From Natranaerobius trueperi (lineage in GTDB: Bacteria; Bacillota; Natranaerobiia; Natranaerobiales; Natranaerobiaceae): a DNA stretch of 64,000 bases. Under the pieces are notes generated by a model. It was not told the DNA's origin, did not search any database, and was given only the letters and a program-made list of their open reading frames with translations. The stretch is taken from the NCBI RefSeq assembly GCF_002216005.1, contig NZ_NIQC01000005.1:1-64000 (forward strand), written 5' to 3'. Of this stretch, positions 51,275-60,381 are shown piece by piece; position 1 is the stretch's first letter; every line of letters starts with the position of its first letter. The translations under genes and the position numbers were made by a program.

Positions 51275-52432
51275 ATGGACTTAATTTTAATAGGTGGTGG
51301 GACCCTATTATTTTTGCTCTTTATAATAAGTCATTTTTTTAGTAGGTTACATTTACCAACTTTATTATCCTATATTTTATTAGGACTTATTTTAAGTAGG
51401 TTTATAGGTGAAAGTGAAACAGATGTTATTCATGATATAGCTCAAATAGGTATAGTTCTTTTATTTTTTCTATTAGGACTTAAGTTTTCATTAAATCATT
51501 TAATGAATATATCGAGAAGAATCTGGAAAGTTGGAATTTTAGACATTATCTTTAACTTTGGTATAAGTTTTGGGATTGCGTATTTTATGGGATTTGGACT
51601 AATTGAAGCGCTAATTATCGGTGGGGTTTGTTATGCTACAAGTTCCTCTATTACAATTAAAGCTTTAGAAGAAACTGATAGAGAACATACTCCGGAAGCA
51701 GAATTCAAACTAGCATTATTGATTTTTGAAGATATTGCTGCACCTGTAATGGTTTCAGTTTTAACAGCTTTAACTGTTCAAGGTCAGGTGCAATTAGATT
51801 CAATATTAATTATTTTAATAAAAGCAATTTTAATGACAGTAGTTTCTATTTTAGTTGCCCGCTACTTCTTCAGTAGACTTGAGGTTTTTATTAAACGGTA
51901 TTTAGAAACTGATTACATGCCGCTATTAATAATGTCTATTGTCTTTTTAGTTTCAGGAATTGCAGTCGTGTTAGACCTTTCTAAATTACTTGGGGCTTTT
52001 TTAGCAGGAGTCATGTTATCAGAAACTTTAACTGGAAAGGAATTAGAAGAAAAGATCTCGCCACTAAAGAATATACTTTTACCTTTTTTCTTCTTTTGGT
52101 TTGGTACTTCAATATCTTTTGAAGCAGGCTTAATTCTTCCATTTACATTATTTGTGCTAGTTTTATGGAGTATTGTAAGTAAGTTCTTTATTGGTCTAGC
52201 TGGAGGTAGAATGTATGGATTATCGAGAAAAGGATCTTTAAGAGCTGGTCTTTCATTAACACAAAGAGGTGAATTTAGTGTAATTATAGCTAGTTTAGCA
52301 GAGCCAGCTGTTTTAACTTTTTCTGGTGTTTACATAATCATAACTGCCTTGATAGGATTATTATTTATGTTTAGGGCTCCGGGATTGTCTGAGAAGATAC
52401 ATAAATTTGTTAATAACAGAAAACTTATATGA
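51275..52432 (+). CDS. CPA2-type (Kef-like) cation:proton antiporter
   Basis: A 385-residue polytopic protein of the CPA2 family. Typical blocks are LPTLLSYILLGLILSRFIGE, HDIAQIGIVLLFFLLGLKFS, GVCYATSSSITIKALEE, LIFEDIAAPVMVSVL and LLGAFLAGVMLSETLTGKEL. KGSLRAGLSLTQRGEFSVIIAS near the C-terminus is also family-typical. It has no attached TrkA domain; the next gene, nine bases downstream, encodes two. Together they should form a regulated K+ or Na+ efflux antiporter, a normal need in an alkaline or salty habitat. ATG with AGGAGAGG upstream. Confidence 0.88.
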   Translation: MDLILIGGGTLLFLLFIISHFFSRLHLPTLLSYILLGLILSRFIGESETDVIHDIAQIGIVLLFFLLGLKFSLNHLMNISRRIWKVGILDIIFNFGISFGIAYFMGFGLIEALIIGGVCYATSSSITIKALEETDREHTPEAEFKLALLIFEDIAAPVMVSVLTALTVQGQVQLDSILIILIKAILMTVVSILVARYFFSRLEVFIKRYLETDYMPLLIMSIVFLVSGIAVVLDLSKLLGAFLAGVMLSETLTGKELEEKISPLKNILLPFFFFWFGTSISFEAGLILPFTLFVLVLWSIVSKFFIGLAGGRMYGLSRKGSLRAGLSLTQRGEFSVIIASLAEPAVLTFSGVYIIITALIGLLFMFRAPGLSEKIHKFVNNRKLI

Positions 52433-52441
52433 GGTGATTAC

Positions 52442-53785
52442 ATGTATGTTGTAATTATAGGTGGAAGCGAAGTTGGTCGAGTTTTTGCTGAGAGATTGAT
52501 TAAGAAAAAACAAAAAGTTGTTATAATTGAAAAAGATAAAGAAAAAGCACAAAAACTAAAAGAAAAATTAGATATTTTAGTAATAGAAGGTAATGGTACA
52601 AATTTAGAAGACTTAAAAAAAGCTAAAATAAAGGAAGCTGAGATGATTATTTCTGTTACAGGTGATGATGCAGTTAATTTACTATCTTGTATGATTGCTA
52701 AAAATCTTGGTGTTTATGTAACGGTAGCTAGACTATTTAACCCTGAAAGTGTAGGAACAAGCGATACAAGGGGACTTTCAAAAAAAGATGTAGGTATTGA
52801 TTATATAATAAATCCACAAAAAGCCATGGCACAAGAAATTGTGGAGCTTATACATTTCCCTCATGCAACTGATATTGAATTCTTTGCTGATGGGAAAGTT
52901 GCCATGTTAGGTTTATTCGCATCACAAGAAGGTGAACTAGTAAATAAAAAGTTAGAAGAGTGCTCTTTACCAGAAGGATGTAACCTTATCGGTATAAAAA
53001 AGCAAGGCGATCATTTTAAAATACCTAGTGATAATAATCAAATTTCTTCTGATAACATAGTTTATTTAGTTGGGGACATAGAAGCTATAAAAGATGCAAA
53101 CTGGCAAATTTCTCATAAAGAGCTTAATAATAAACGAATTTTAATTCTTGGAGGTAAAATTACCGGCTATAATTTAGCAAAAAATTTGGAATCAAGGAAA
53201 GATCATAATTTTATGATTAAGATCATTGAAAAAGACTCTAATCGCAGTGAGTTTTTAAAAAGAAATTTAAAAAGTAGTATTGTATTAGAAGGTGAGTATT
53301 TTAATGAGGAAGAAATAGCTGAGGCTGATGTTGTTGTTACTGTGACAGGTGATGATAAAACAAATATAATCGCTTCAATTATGGCTAAAAGTAACGGGGT
53401 AGATACAATTTCAGAGATAGTTGATGTAAACTATGAATCAATTTTTGATTCTGTTGGAATTGAAAGTACAGTTAACCCTCATCTAACAACGGCTTCTCAG
53501 ATCATGCGTTTTACAAGAGAACAAGATATTGTTTCTTTAACGATATTACGTCATGGTGAAGGAATAGCTACAGAATTATTACTACCCGAAAGTGCTCCTG
53601 TTGTAGGTAAAAAAATCTCTGAAATCAACTTACCCAAAGATATTCAAATTGGTGTTATTGTTAGAGATGGAGAAATCTTTATCCCAGAAGATAAATCAAC
53701 TTTAAAGACAAACGATAAATTAGTAATTTTCACTCCACCTAATAAAACTAAACTATTTAATAAATATTTTCATAATAACGCATAA
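52442..53785 (+). CDS. TrkA-type double RCK regulatory subunit
   Basis: A 447-residue cytosolic protein made of two RCK units, each a Rossmann fold followed by a C-terminal TrkA_C domain. The first fold starts MYVVIIGGSEVGRVFAERL with IIEKDKEKAQKL; the second is RILILGGKITGYNLAKNLE with EKDSNRSEFL. Both have VTGDDxxN motifs (SVTGDDAVNLL, TVTGDDKTNII). TrkA_C parts are around 140-215 and 370-445. It would gate the adjacent antiporter in response to NAD(H) or nucleotides. ATG preceded by GAGGTGA overlapping the end of the antiporter region. Confidence 0.88.
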   Translation: MYVVIIGGSEVGRVFAERLIKKKQKVVIIEKDKEKAQKLKEKLDILVIEGNGTNLEDLKKAKIKEAEMIISVTGDDAVNLLSCMIAKNLGVYVTVARLFNPESVGTSDTRGLSKKDVGIDYIINPQKAMAQEIVELIHFPHATDIEFFADGKVAMLGLFASQEGELVNKKLEECSLPEGCNLIGIKKQGDHFKIPSDNNQISSDNIVYLVGDIEAIKDANWQISHKELNNKRILILGGKITGYNLAKNLESRKDHNFMIKIIEKDSNRSEFLKRNLKSSIVLEGEYFNEEEIAEADVVVTVTGDDKTNIIASIMAKSNGVDTISEIVDVNYESIFDSVGIESTVNPHLTTASQIMRFTREQDIVSLTILRHGEGIATELLLPESAPVVGKKISEINLPKDIQIGVIVRDGEIFIPEDKSTLKTNDKLVIFTPPNKTKLFNKYFHNNA

Positions 53786-53811
53786 AAAGTTCCTTTTGTT
53801 AGGAACTTTTT
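53784..53811. terminator. Bidirectional terminator after RCK gene
   Basis: AAAAAGTTCC (53784-53793) and GGAACTTTTT (53802-53811) around an 8-base loop between convergent genes. Confidence 0.82.
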
Positions 53812-53813
53812 TA

Positions 53814-54263
53814 TTAACGACTATTCCTTTTAAACTTAACTATCAGCCATGTTGTTAATACCCCAAAGATAATATGTAAAATTAAATGAAATATATATTC
53901 CACACCGGTTACGGGGATAATATTAAATAACCCACTGTGTAATAATATTCCAAATAAAACAACGTAAAATACTAAACCTATAATAAGCCCTTTAAAAAGA
54001 TAATACTCACGTCCTGTAAAATAAATTACATACTCAATTCCAGCTCCTAGTACAGCAACTGCAGTTAAATGTGATACCAATCCAATTATGAAACCATACA
54101 TATTAAAAACATTATTTTGAGAAAAATAAATTGAAGCTGCTATATCCCATATCGGATAATTATTTACTCCAACGATAGTACCAAGATACTCAACTATATT
54201 TAATGGGACACTTACAATCAAAGCTACTAAAGGGCCTTTTACAAAAAAGTTGTTTTCTTTCAT
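53814..54263 (-). CDS. Four-helix membrane protein of unknown function
   Basis: A 149-residue hydrophobic protein with about four membrane segments (for example LVALIVSVPLNIVEYLGTIV and FKGLIIGLVFYVVLFGILLH). It has the look of small clostridial integral membrane proteins often found in spore-formers, but I cannot name the family. The C-terminus is short and basic (KFKRNSR), likely cytoplasmic. ATG with GGGTGAGC upstream. Located alone between a terminator and the divergent activase-related pair. Confidence 0.6.
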   Translation of the reverse strand: MKENNFFVKGPLVALIVSVPLNIVEYLGTIVGVNNYPIWDIAASIYFSQNNVFNMYGFIIGLVSHLTAVAVLGAGIEYVIYFTGREYYLFKGLIIGLVFYVVLFGILLHSGLFNIIPVTGVEYIFHLILHIIFGVLTTWLIVKFKRNSR

Positions 54264-54396
54264 TATAGCTCACCCAACCTTTTTTAAGTATTTTTATTTT
54301 TTGTTTTAAAAACTAAAATATACTTTTTTAGCACGTATAAAGCTTAGTGTAGTTTGTTAAAAATATTACACTAGATATCAGAAAGGAGATTTGCTT

Positions 54397-55383
54397 ATGA
54401 AAATTGGAATCCCTAAAGGTCTTTGGTATTATGAGTATTTTCCATTTTGGAAAGCATTTTTTCAAAATTTAGGCCATAAAGTCGTGGTCTCGAAATCAAC
54501 TGATCCTTTAATTTTAGAAAAAGGTATTAACTTTTCTATAGGTGATGTTTGTCTACCTGTAAAGGTTTATTTAGGACATGTAATAAGTTTAGTAAATAAA
54601 GAAAATATAGATGCAATTTTCTCACCAAGATATGTAAGCACCGAAAAGAAAAAATACACTTGCCCTAAATTATTAGGGATTTCAGATATTATAAGTACTG
54701 GAATAAAAACACAAAAACAAATATTAACTTGTAATGTTGATACGAGTAAAAATAACTTTACCTATTTTAAAGAGCTTATTAAGTTAGGACAACAAATTGG
54801 AAATAATCCTATCTCAACAATAAACTCTTATCGTGAAGCACTTTCAATGCAACATGAATATGAAACTCAGTTACTTGAGGGGTATACACCTGCACAAATT
54901 TTAAAAGAAACTAATACTTCTTTTAACGATTACGAACTTACTATAAGTGTTTTAGGTCACCCCTATAACGTTAATGATGAATATATAAATTTTAAAATCC
55001 AACATCTCCTTCAAAAAAACAATGTTAAAATATTAACTTCAGAAATGGTTTCAAAAGCTACAAAACAGCAATACCTTAATAAGATTACTGAAAAAAATCC
55101 TTTTTGGTGTTCAGGAGAAAAACTATTGGGTACAGCAATTAAACATAGTTATAAAAAAGATGTAGATGGAGTAATAATGCTCACATCATTTGGGTGTGGC
55201 CCTGATTCTTTAATATTTGAGCTAACTGAACGTGTGTTACGAAATAAAAAAGTACCAGTGTTAACATTAACTATTGATGAACATCAGGGTAAAGCTGGTT
55301 TTATCACAAGAATAGAAGCTTTTATTGATATGTTGAAAAGGAGGAAGAAATCAGTTGAAAATTACGTTTCCACACATGGGTAA
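54397..55383 (+). CDS. Acyl-CoA dehydratase activase-related protein (DUF2229), first of pair
   Basis: A 328-residue protein. The start KIGIPKGLWYYEYFPFWKAF and the segments FSIGDVCLPVKVYLGH, GHPYNVNDEYINFKI, SFGCGPDSLIFELTE and DEHQGKAGFITRIEAFIDM match DUF2229, the domain that accompanies activators of 2-hydroxyacyl-CoA dehydratases. Conserved cysteines (DVCLP, KYTCPKL, FGCGPDS) suggest an iron-sulfur site. No dehydratase subunits are in the window. The start is ATG 54397 with AGGAG upstream. Its end overlaps the next gene by 29 bases. Confidence 0.78.
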   Translation: MKIGIPKGLWYYEYFPFWKAFFQNLGHKVVVSKSTDPLILEKGINFSIGDVCLPVKVYLGHVISLVNKENIDAIFSPRYVSTEKKKYTCPKLLGISDIISTGIKTQKQILTCNVDTSKNNFTYFKELIKLGQQIGNNPISTINSYREALSMQHEYETQLLEGYTPAQILKETNTSFNDYELTISVLGHPYNVNDEYINFKIQHLLQKNNVKILTSEMVSKATKQQYLNKITEKNPFWCSGEKLLGTAIKHSYKKDVDGVIMLTSFGCGPDSLIFELTERVLRNKKVPVLTLTIDEHQGKAGFITRIEAFIDMLKRRKKSVENYVSTHG

Positions 55384-56446
55384 CTTATCTTTAGCCTTAA
55401 ATTCATTATTTAAATCATTAGGATTACAAACAATCTCTCCTCCTCCTATTACTAAAAAAACAATGGATATAGGAACAAAGTATTCACCTGAATTTGCTTG
55501 TCTACCTTTAAAGATTAATATGGGAAACTATATAGAAGCATTAGAATTAGGAGCAGATACTATTATTATGCTTGGGGGACAAGGACCTTGTAGGTTTGGA
55601 TATTATGCTCAAATTCAAAGAAGAATATTAACAGAGTTAGGATATAATTTTGAAATGATAATAATAGAGTCTCCTGAAGATAATGCTCGGGAGTTAGCTT
55701 CACAATTAAAAAAAGTAGGTAATTATAATTCTTGGAAGCATGTTTTAACTGCTTTGTATCTAACTTTTAATAAATTAAAAGTTATAGATGAATTAGATAA
55801 AAAAATGAATGAAGTTAGACCTACAACAGATAAGAAAGATCAACTTAATAAGATATATAAAGACATTCAAAATGAAATTTTCCTAACTACTAGTAATAAA
55901 GAATTAAATGATATTTACAAAGAAATGAATTTTGAATTAAATAAACTTAAAAATAAGGAGATCGACCCAATAAAAATTGCCATTATAGGTGATATTTACA
56001 TCATGACTGAACATCAAGTGAATATGAATATTGAGAAAAAATTAGGAGAACTAGGCGCTTATGTAGAAAGAACTATTTTTTTAAGTGATTGGATCTTAAA
56101 TAAGGTTTTTCTCGAAAAATTTGGTGTAAATAGAAACAAACCTATATATAAAGAATCACAGCCGTTCCTAAATAATTTTGTAGGAGGGCATGGTAGAGAA
56201 TCAGTTGGGCAGGCTGTTCTAAAGGCAAAACATGGATTTGATGGTTTAGTCCATATGATGCCATTTACATGTACACCAGAAATAGTAGCTCAAAATATTT
56301 TACCTCATGTTAGTAACACTTATGATATATCACTTTTAACTATCATTATTGATGAAAATACTGGTGAAGCTGGACTTGTAACTAGACTAGAAGCTTTTTA
56401 CGATTTATTAGAAAGAAAACGAGAAAGTTCAAAAATCATCTCATGA
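55355..56446 (+). CDS. Acyl-CoA dehydratase activase-related protein (DUF2229-like), second of pair
   Basis: A 363-residue relative of the preceding protein. It shows KITFPHMGNLSLALNSLF, YSPEFACLPLKINMGNYIEA, GGQGPCRFGYYAQIQRRIL and the terminal HMMPFTCTPEIVAQNIL with DENTGEAGLVTRLEAF. A helical insertion (about 125-205) separates two halves that carry the same pattern as the first gene, including cysteines in ACLP, GPCR and TCTP. The paired, overlapping genes likely form a heterodimer. TTG start with GGAGGAAG upstream, inside the previous gene. Followed at once by a terminator. Confidence 0.75.
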   Translation: MKITFPHMGNLSLALNSLFKSLGLQTISPPPITKKTMDIGTKYSPEFACLPLKINMGNYIEALELGADTIIMLGGQGPCRFGYYAQIQRRILTELGYNFEMIIIESPEDNARELASQLKKVGNYNSWKHVLTALYLTFNKLKVIDELDKKMNEVRPTTDKKDQLNKIYKDIQNEIFLTTSNKELNDIYKEMNFELNKLKNKEIDPIKIAIIGDIYIMTEHQVNMNIEKKLGELGAYVERTIFLSDWILNKVFLEKFGVNRNKPIYKESQPFLNNFVGGHGRESVGQAVLKAKHGFDGLVHMMPFTCTPEIVAQNILPHVSNTYDISLLTIIIDENTGEAGLVTRLEAFYDLLERKRESSKIIS

Positions 56447-56476
56447 TAAAAGAGCTCCAAAAAAGGAGCTCTTTTA
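56447..56476. terminator. Bidirectional terminator
   Basis: TAAAAGAGCTCC (56447-56458) pairs with GGAGCTCTTTTA (56465-56476) around AAAAAA, between the convergent activase-related and LysM genes. Confidence 0.85.
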
Positions 56477-57224
56477 TTTTCGTGGTAGTTTAATTGATTT
56501 TGATATAAAAGACACAGGCACTATAATTTTAACATTTTTTCCTAAAGTGAATGGTTTGGTCACTATATCAAAAATTGGATATATATTATTATCTAACGTC
56601 CTTATACGAACATAAGTTTCATCTTCTACTCCAAAAGGTGCTTCAAAATTTTCTCTAACTTCTTCTGGTAGTTCAAAAGTAACTACATTATCAACTGCTT
56701 GTTTCCATTCGGTAAATCTAGCAGCAGTTTCTTCACCTGGTACTGCCCCTTCATACAATGAAGCCTCCCACTGATCGGTAAATCCAAACTCGTTTTTACC
56801 TATCTTCAGTGATATAATAACTTTTGTAGCTACTTCTGGCGGTTCTTTTGGAACACACAGAACGTCTCCTGGGAAAATAACATTTGGATCTTCAATATGA
56901 AGGTTAGCATCTATTAAATCATTTAAATCCACTCTAAACATTTTCGCTATATTAAACATCGTATCTCCTGGTTGGACTGTGTATCTGCCCTCAAATCCTT
57001 CTGGACATTGTTCTGGTACTCTTCCTTCTACCTTATCATCTGGCACACATAAAACATCTCCTGGTCTTAAATTATCAAAATCTGGTATATGATGATTAAC
57101 ATCTATTAAGGATTGAACCTTTACACCATATTCTCTCGCAATTGAAAAAAATAGTGTCATTTTCTTGAACAGTATATCTACCTTTATAGTCTTTTGGACA
57201 GCGATATGGCTTTCTTCCACGCAT
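56474..57224 (-). pseudogene. LysM-repeat protein with frameshift in a T7 run
   Basis: Two LysM repeats, each with YTVQ..D and a closing PGDVLCVP, are followed by a C-terminal domain of about 110 residues (EFGFTDQWEASLYEG, VDNVVTFELPEEVRENF) that I do not recognise. The true start is ATG 57224 after AGGAGG, giving MRGRKPYRCPKDYKGRYTVQ. The frame breaks in a T7 run (57145-57151): with six Ts it reads TIFSIAREYGVKVQSLID, a perfect first LysM. As written, the downstream frame has no ribosome-binding site of its own. LysM proteins bind peptidoglycan and occur in spore coats. Either the gene is dead, slips at the homopolymer, or the base is a sequence error. Confidence 0.75.
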
Positions 57225-57317
57225 GTTATTCCTCCTTCAGTCTAACTTTAATAAATCTTATGTTATTAATTCAAAAAATGACAATGACTACTCTATAAAA
57301 GTGGATAAGAAATGATT

Positions 57318-57353
57318 AAAGGAAATTTATTTCCGGGGAAATGAATTTCCTTT
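57318..57353. promoter_or_regulatory. Long hairpin upstream of LysM gene
   Basis: AAAGGAAATTTATTTCC and GGAAATGAATTTCCTTT pair over about 17 positions with one mismatch around a 2-base centre. It lies between the TSUP terminator and the LysM gene and may be a second terminator or an operator. Confidence 0.4.
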
Positions 57354-57382
57354 ACAAAAGTATTAAACTTTTCAAAACTAAA

Positions 57383-57424
57383 AAATAAACGGTGCAAACC
57401 TTTAAAGGTTCACACCGTTTATTT
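57383..57424 (-). terminator. Terminator of the second prd operon
   Basis: A long stem from AAATAAACGGTG/CACCGTTTATTT outer arms and AACCTTT/AAAGGTT inner arms with one internal mismatch. It follows the TSUP permease stop by about 34 bases. Confidence 0.75.
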
Positions 57425-57457
57425 CAATCAATGAGACTAGATTTCTAATATATAAAT

Positions 57458-58354
57458 TTACCATGTATCATCAGTAGGTGGTATATCCGGCTTATATTCT
57501 TCTTGTTCATTTCTAATACCATCACGTAACAGAATTATACCTGCATATGTTACTATGACAAATACCAACCATGTCAGAATATAAATTGGCATCTCTGTTA
57601 CCCAAAAAGCTGCTATGAATACTGCTGGAATTCCTGCTAATGTAAGTCCTACAGATGCTCTTAAATCTACTGCTCCTTTTTTTATAAATCTTACAGCAGC
57701 TCCGGGCATCAAATAAGCACATGAACCCATCATAATAGGGAAAGCAACCACCGGATTCATACCTAGTGAGTAAACTAAAGCCATACAAGGTGCATACAAA
57801 CCAATTCCTAAAGTCATTAATGCACCTAAAATGAAGTTAACTACCACAGCTACTATAAGCCTCCAACCACGTAAACCAATTGCATCTCCACCAACAGGCA
57901 TTAATTCAACTTGACCTAAAAATACAAAAAGGGCTGTTACTAACAATGCTATTCCCATACCTAATTGTACCTTTTTCTCTGGCAACCCAGACACTATACC
58001 CGCTCCAATAACAGCACCAAATAAAGCTGCACCTATCATCAATACTAGTGTAAGTGGATCTACTTCGACTCTATCAATGAAAATAAAGAACATAAGGATT
58101 ACAGTAGTTGTAAAACCAACATTAAGAGTTCCTGGGATTTTTTTGTCTCTTACTAGTTTAGCTCCCTTAAACCATGCTGTAGTAGGGGCAAAACAACCTA
58201 TTCCGAGCGTATCAAAGAAATTAGTTACAAATCCTACGACACTTAAATGGGCAAAGTTATCAAAGCTTGGTTTTTGATCTTTAATTGCTTTAATCCAGTG
58301 TACTAAAAACCAAATTGCCATTACACTTAAAACACCTAACAGAACAATTTGCAT
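57458..58354 (-). CDS. TSUP-family permease (second prd operon)
   Basis: A 298-residue paralog of the 9919-10821 permease, with the same blocks: LSVVGFVTNFFDTLGIGCFAP, RDKKIPGTLNVGFTTTVI, PCMALVYSLGMNPVVAF and MGSCAYLMPGAAVRFIKKGA. About eight membrane segments. It is the last gene of the second prd operon, 29 bp after prdF. The conserved link to prd genes in two operons argues that its substrate belongs to proline reduction. ATG with GGAG upstream. The C-terminal tail (EEYKPDIPPTDDTW) differs from the first copy. Confidence 0.85.
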   Translation of the reverse strand: MQIVLLGVLSVMAIWFLVHWIKAIKDQKPSFDNFAHLSVVGFVTNFFDTLGIGCFAPTTAWFKGAKLVRDKKIPGTLNVGFTTTVILMFFIFIDRVEVDPLTLVLMIGAALFGAVIGAGIVSGLPEKKVQLGMGIALLVTALFVFLGQVELMPVGGDAIGLRGWRLIVAVVVNFILGALMTLGIGLYAPCMALVYSLGMNPVVAFPIMMGSCAYLMPGAAVRFIKKGAVDLRASVGLTLAGIPAVFIAAFWVTEMPIYILTWLVFVIVTYAGIILLRDGIRNEQEEYKPDIPPTDDTW

Positions 58355-58383
58355 AATAGCTCACAACTCCTTTTGATAGGTTA

Positions 58384-59388
58384 CTATATTTCGAACCCAT
58401 AAGCTAGTGGATCTTCTTTTTGAATAACAAACTTTTGTAGACCAGTTATAAAAGCATTACCAGTAACTTTAGGAATAACTGCATTGTAATCTCCTACTGT
58501 TACTCCTTTAATTAATTCACCTATAAAACGAGTTCCCGTAATACTTTCACTGACATATTTTTTACCTATATCTAATTGCCCTTTTCCAAATAGACTAGCC
58601 ATTTTTGCCGAAAGTCCCGTTCCACAAGGAGACCTATCAATCTGTCCTTGACCAAAAACAACAACATTCTTAACATCTGCATCTGTATTAGGTTTCTTAT
58701 CATATATTTCCACCAAGTCAACTGTTTTGATATTCGAAAGTTCAGGATGTTTAATTTCTACTTGCTCATTAACTGCTTTTCTAATTTCTAGTCCTGTTTC
58801 AAGAATTTGTAAAGATTGGTCAACATCTATTTCAACCCCTAATTCATTTTTATCAACAAGAGCAAAATAACTGCCACCAAAACTTATATCTAAATTTATA
58901 GTCCCAATCCCTTTTACATCCACACTAACATTTTCCTTATATAGAAATGATGGCACGTTTTCAATTGTTACTTCACCCACATAACCATTTTCTACTTTAA
59001 CAAAGGCATTAATAAGCCCAGCAGGAGATTCTAAAGTAACTTTTGTATACGGCTCTGTAACAGGAACCATTCCCGTTTCAACTATCACTTTACTAGCCCC
59101 TATTGAACCGTGGCCACACATGTTTAAATATCCTCCACCATCCATAAATATAATTCCAATATCTGCCTTACTATTTGTAGGCTCTAATAATATAGAGCCA
59201 AACATATCTCGGTGTCCTCTTGGTTCATACATTAAAGCTGTCCGTATATTATCATAATTTTTCTCTAAATAATCTCTTTTTTCCACCATTGAGTTTCCTT
59301 TAATAGAAGGTAGACCACCAGTAACAACCCTAGTTGGTTCTCCCATAGTATGAGAATCCACTGCTGTTATCATTTGATCAAATTTCAT
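58384..59388 (-). CDS. prdF: Proline racemase (second copy)
   Basis: A 334-residue proline racemase with both catalytic cysteines, C91 in NMCGHGSIG and the second in DRSPCGTGLSAK (residue 255). It is the same length as the first copy and similar along its whole length, with scattered changes (for example GLPSIKGNSMVEKRDYLEKN at the N-terminal part). It supplies D-proline to the reductase encoded upstream. The spacer to prdB contains a hairpin (59408-59435). ATG with GGAGGATG upstream. Confidence 0.92.
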   Translation of the reverse strand: MKFDQMITAVDSHTMGEPTRVVTGGLPSIKGNSMVEKRDYLEKNYDNIRTALMYEPRGHRDMFGSILLEPTNSKADIGIIFMDGGGYLNMCGHGSIGASKVIVETGMVPVTEPYTKVTLESPAGLINAFVKVENGYVGEVTIENVPSFLYKENVSVDVKGIGTINLDISFGGSYFALVDKNELGVEIDVDQSLQILETGLEIRKAVNEQVEIKHPELSNIKTVDLVEIYDKKPNTDADVKNVVVFGQGQIDRSPCGTGLSAKMASLFGKGQLDIGKKYVSESITGTRFIGELIKGVTVGDYNAVIPKVTGNAFITGLQKFVIQKEDPLAYGFEI

Positions 59389-59407
59389 CTACATCCTCCT
59401 TTTATTA

Positions 59408-59435
59408 GGTACCTTTCAGACTAACTGAAAGGTAC
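59408..59435 (-). promoter_or_regulatory. Hairpin between prdB and prdF (second operon)
   Basis: GGTACCTTTCAG (59408-59419) and CTGAAAGGTACC (59424-59435) form a 12-bp stem. It has the same position as the 12111-12141 hairpin but different base pairs, so the structure rather than the sequence is kept. No T run follows. Confidence 0.55.
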
Positions 59436-59443
59436 CCATATAT

Positions 59444-60169
59444 TTATACATCAGCTTTGTATTCATAAGGTAATTGTACTATCTGACTTGGTGTATCTAG
59501 CTCTTTCAAGTTTTTAAGTGCATCAAGTAAAATATTACGTTGCATTTCTTTGTCATTAGGTGCACCAGCGTTCGCCCCCATTGGAACCGCTGGAGCTACC
59601 GCTCTTGGGGTACCTTGTTGTCTAGCAACAGGAGGTAAAGCTGCTATAAGTATTGTAGGAATCTCAACTTCTTCAATTGCTCTCTGCACAATCACGGCAG
59701 AGCGGTGACATGTACCTCATCCAGCAGTAAGTACAGCAATATCTGCTCCATCATCTTTTAGTGTTTGAGCAATTTCTGGACCAGTATATTCCTTAAACTT
59801 AGTCTGGTCACCTCCACCACCCATAAAACCAATATGGTGTTTTGAAAGTCCTCCAAGAGTACCTTCATCAACAAGCTCATTAACTCGTTCTATTGGAAAC
59901 ATACAGTTAATATCTTTATTTACATCGGCTTGATCATATCCACCATGAGTAACCATTAAATCATCAGGACTACTTTTTGAAGAGATTTTCCTAAATGTTG
60001 AATCACCAGCTAGATTGAATCTATCTTGAGTTTTTTCATGTACCCCCGCAGCAGTTACTAATGCTATTTTTGCGTCATTTAGATCAAAATCTACTTCAGT
60101 CCAGATAGGAGACGGCATTAAGGGAACATATATTTCAGACTTTAATCCCTTGTAAGTCGTTAGGCTCAT
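59444..60169 (-). CDS. prdB: D-proline reductase selenoprotein subunit PrdB (second copy)
   Basis: A 241-residue selenoprotein with the UGA at 59717-59719 as residue 151, in TAG-U-GTCHRSAVIVQ. The rest aligns with the first copy: THGGYDQADVNKDINCMFPI, GFMGGGGDQTKFKE and AIEEVEIPTILIAALPPVA. It overlaps the small gene upstream by four bases. The SECIS-type hairpin after the UGA is identical to that of the first copy. The small differences in the first 60 residues suggest long-standing divergence, not a recent duplication. Confidence 0.94.
59678..59719 (-). promoter_or_regulatory. Selenocysteine UGA and SECIS hairpin of prdB (second copy)
   Basis: UGA at 59717-59719; GCAGAG (59697-59702) pairs with CTCTGC (59682-59687) around CGTGATTGT. 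The hairpin bases match those of the first copy over 29 positions. Confidence 0.75.
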
Positions 60170-60372
60170 ATCTCTTTTCCTCCTTTTACAATGATTGGTG
60201 AAATTTTAAGCTCCACCATATCACCTATTTGTATACTTTTATCGGATACAAGTAGTCTGATAGGAACATAAATTCTTCCCATCCTACCATCTAATTCAAC
60301 TTCACATGAACCAGAATCTACTTTCGTGACTGTTCCTTTAAAATAATATAATCCGTAGTTATCAAGTATCAC
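60166..60372 (-). CDS. Small conserved prd-operon protein (second copy)
   Basis: A protein of 68 residues homologous to that at 12886-13098 (LYYFKGTVTKVDSGSCEVEL, DGRMGRIYVPIRL, ISPIIVKGG). The strongest blocks are the GRMGRI.VPIRL and SPIIVKGG segments. Function unknown. I set the start at GTG 60372, seven bases after AGGA; a GTG at 60378 is too close to the ribosome-binding site. It overlaps prdB by four bases. Confidence 0.78.
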   Translation of the reverse strand: MILDNYGLYYFKGTVTKVDSGSCEVELDGRMGRIYVPIRLLVSDKSIQIGDMVELKISPIIVKGGKEI

Positions 60373-60381
60373 AATCACTTC

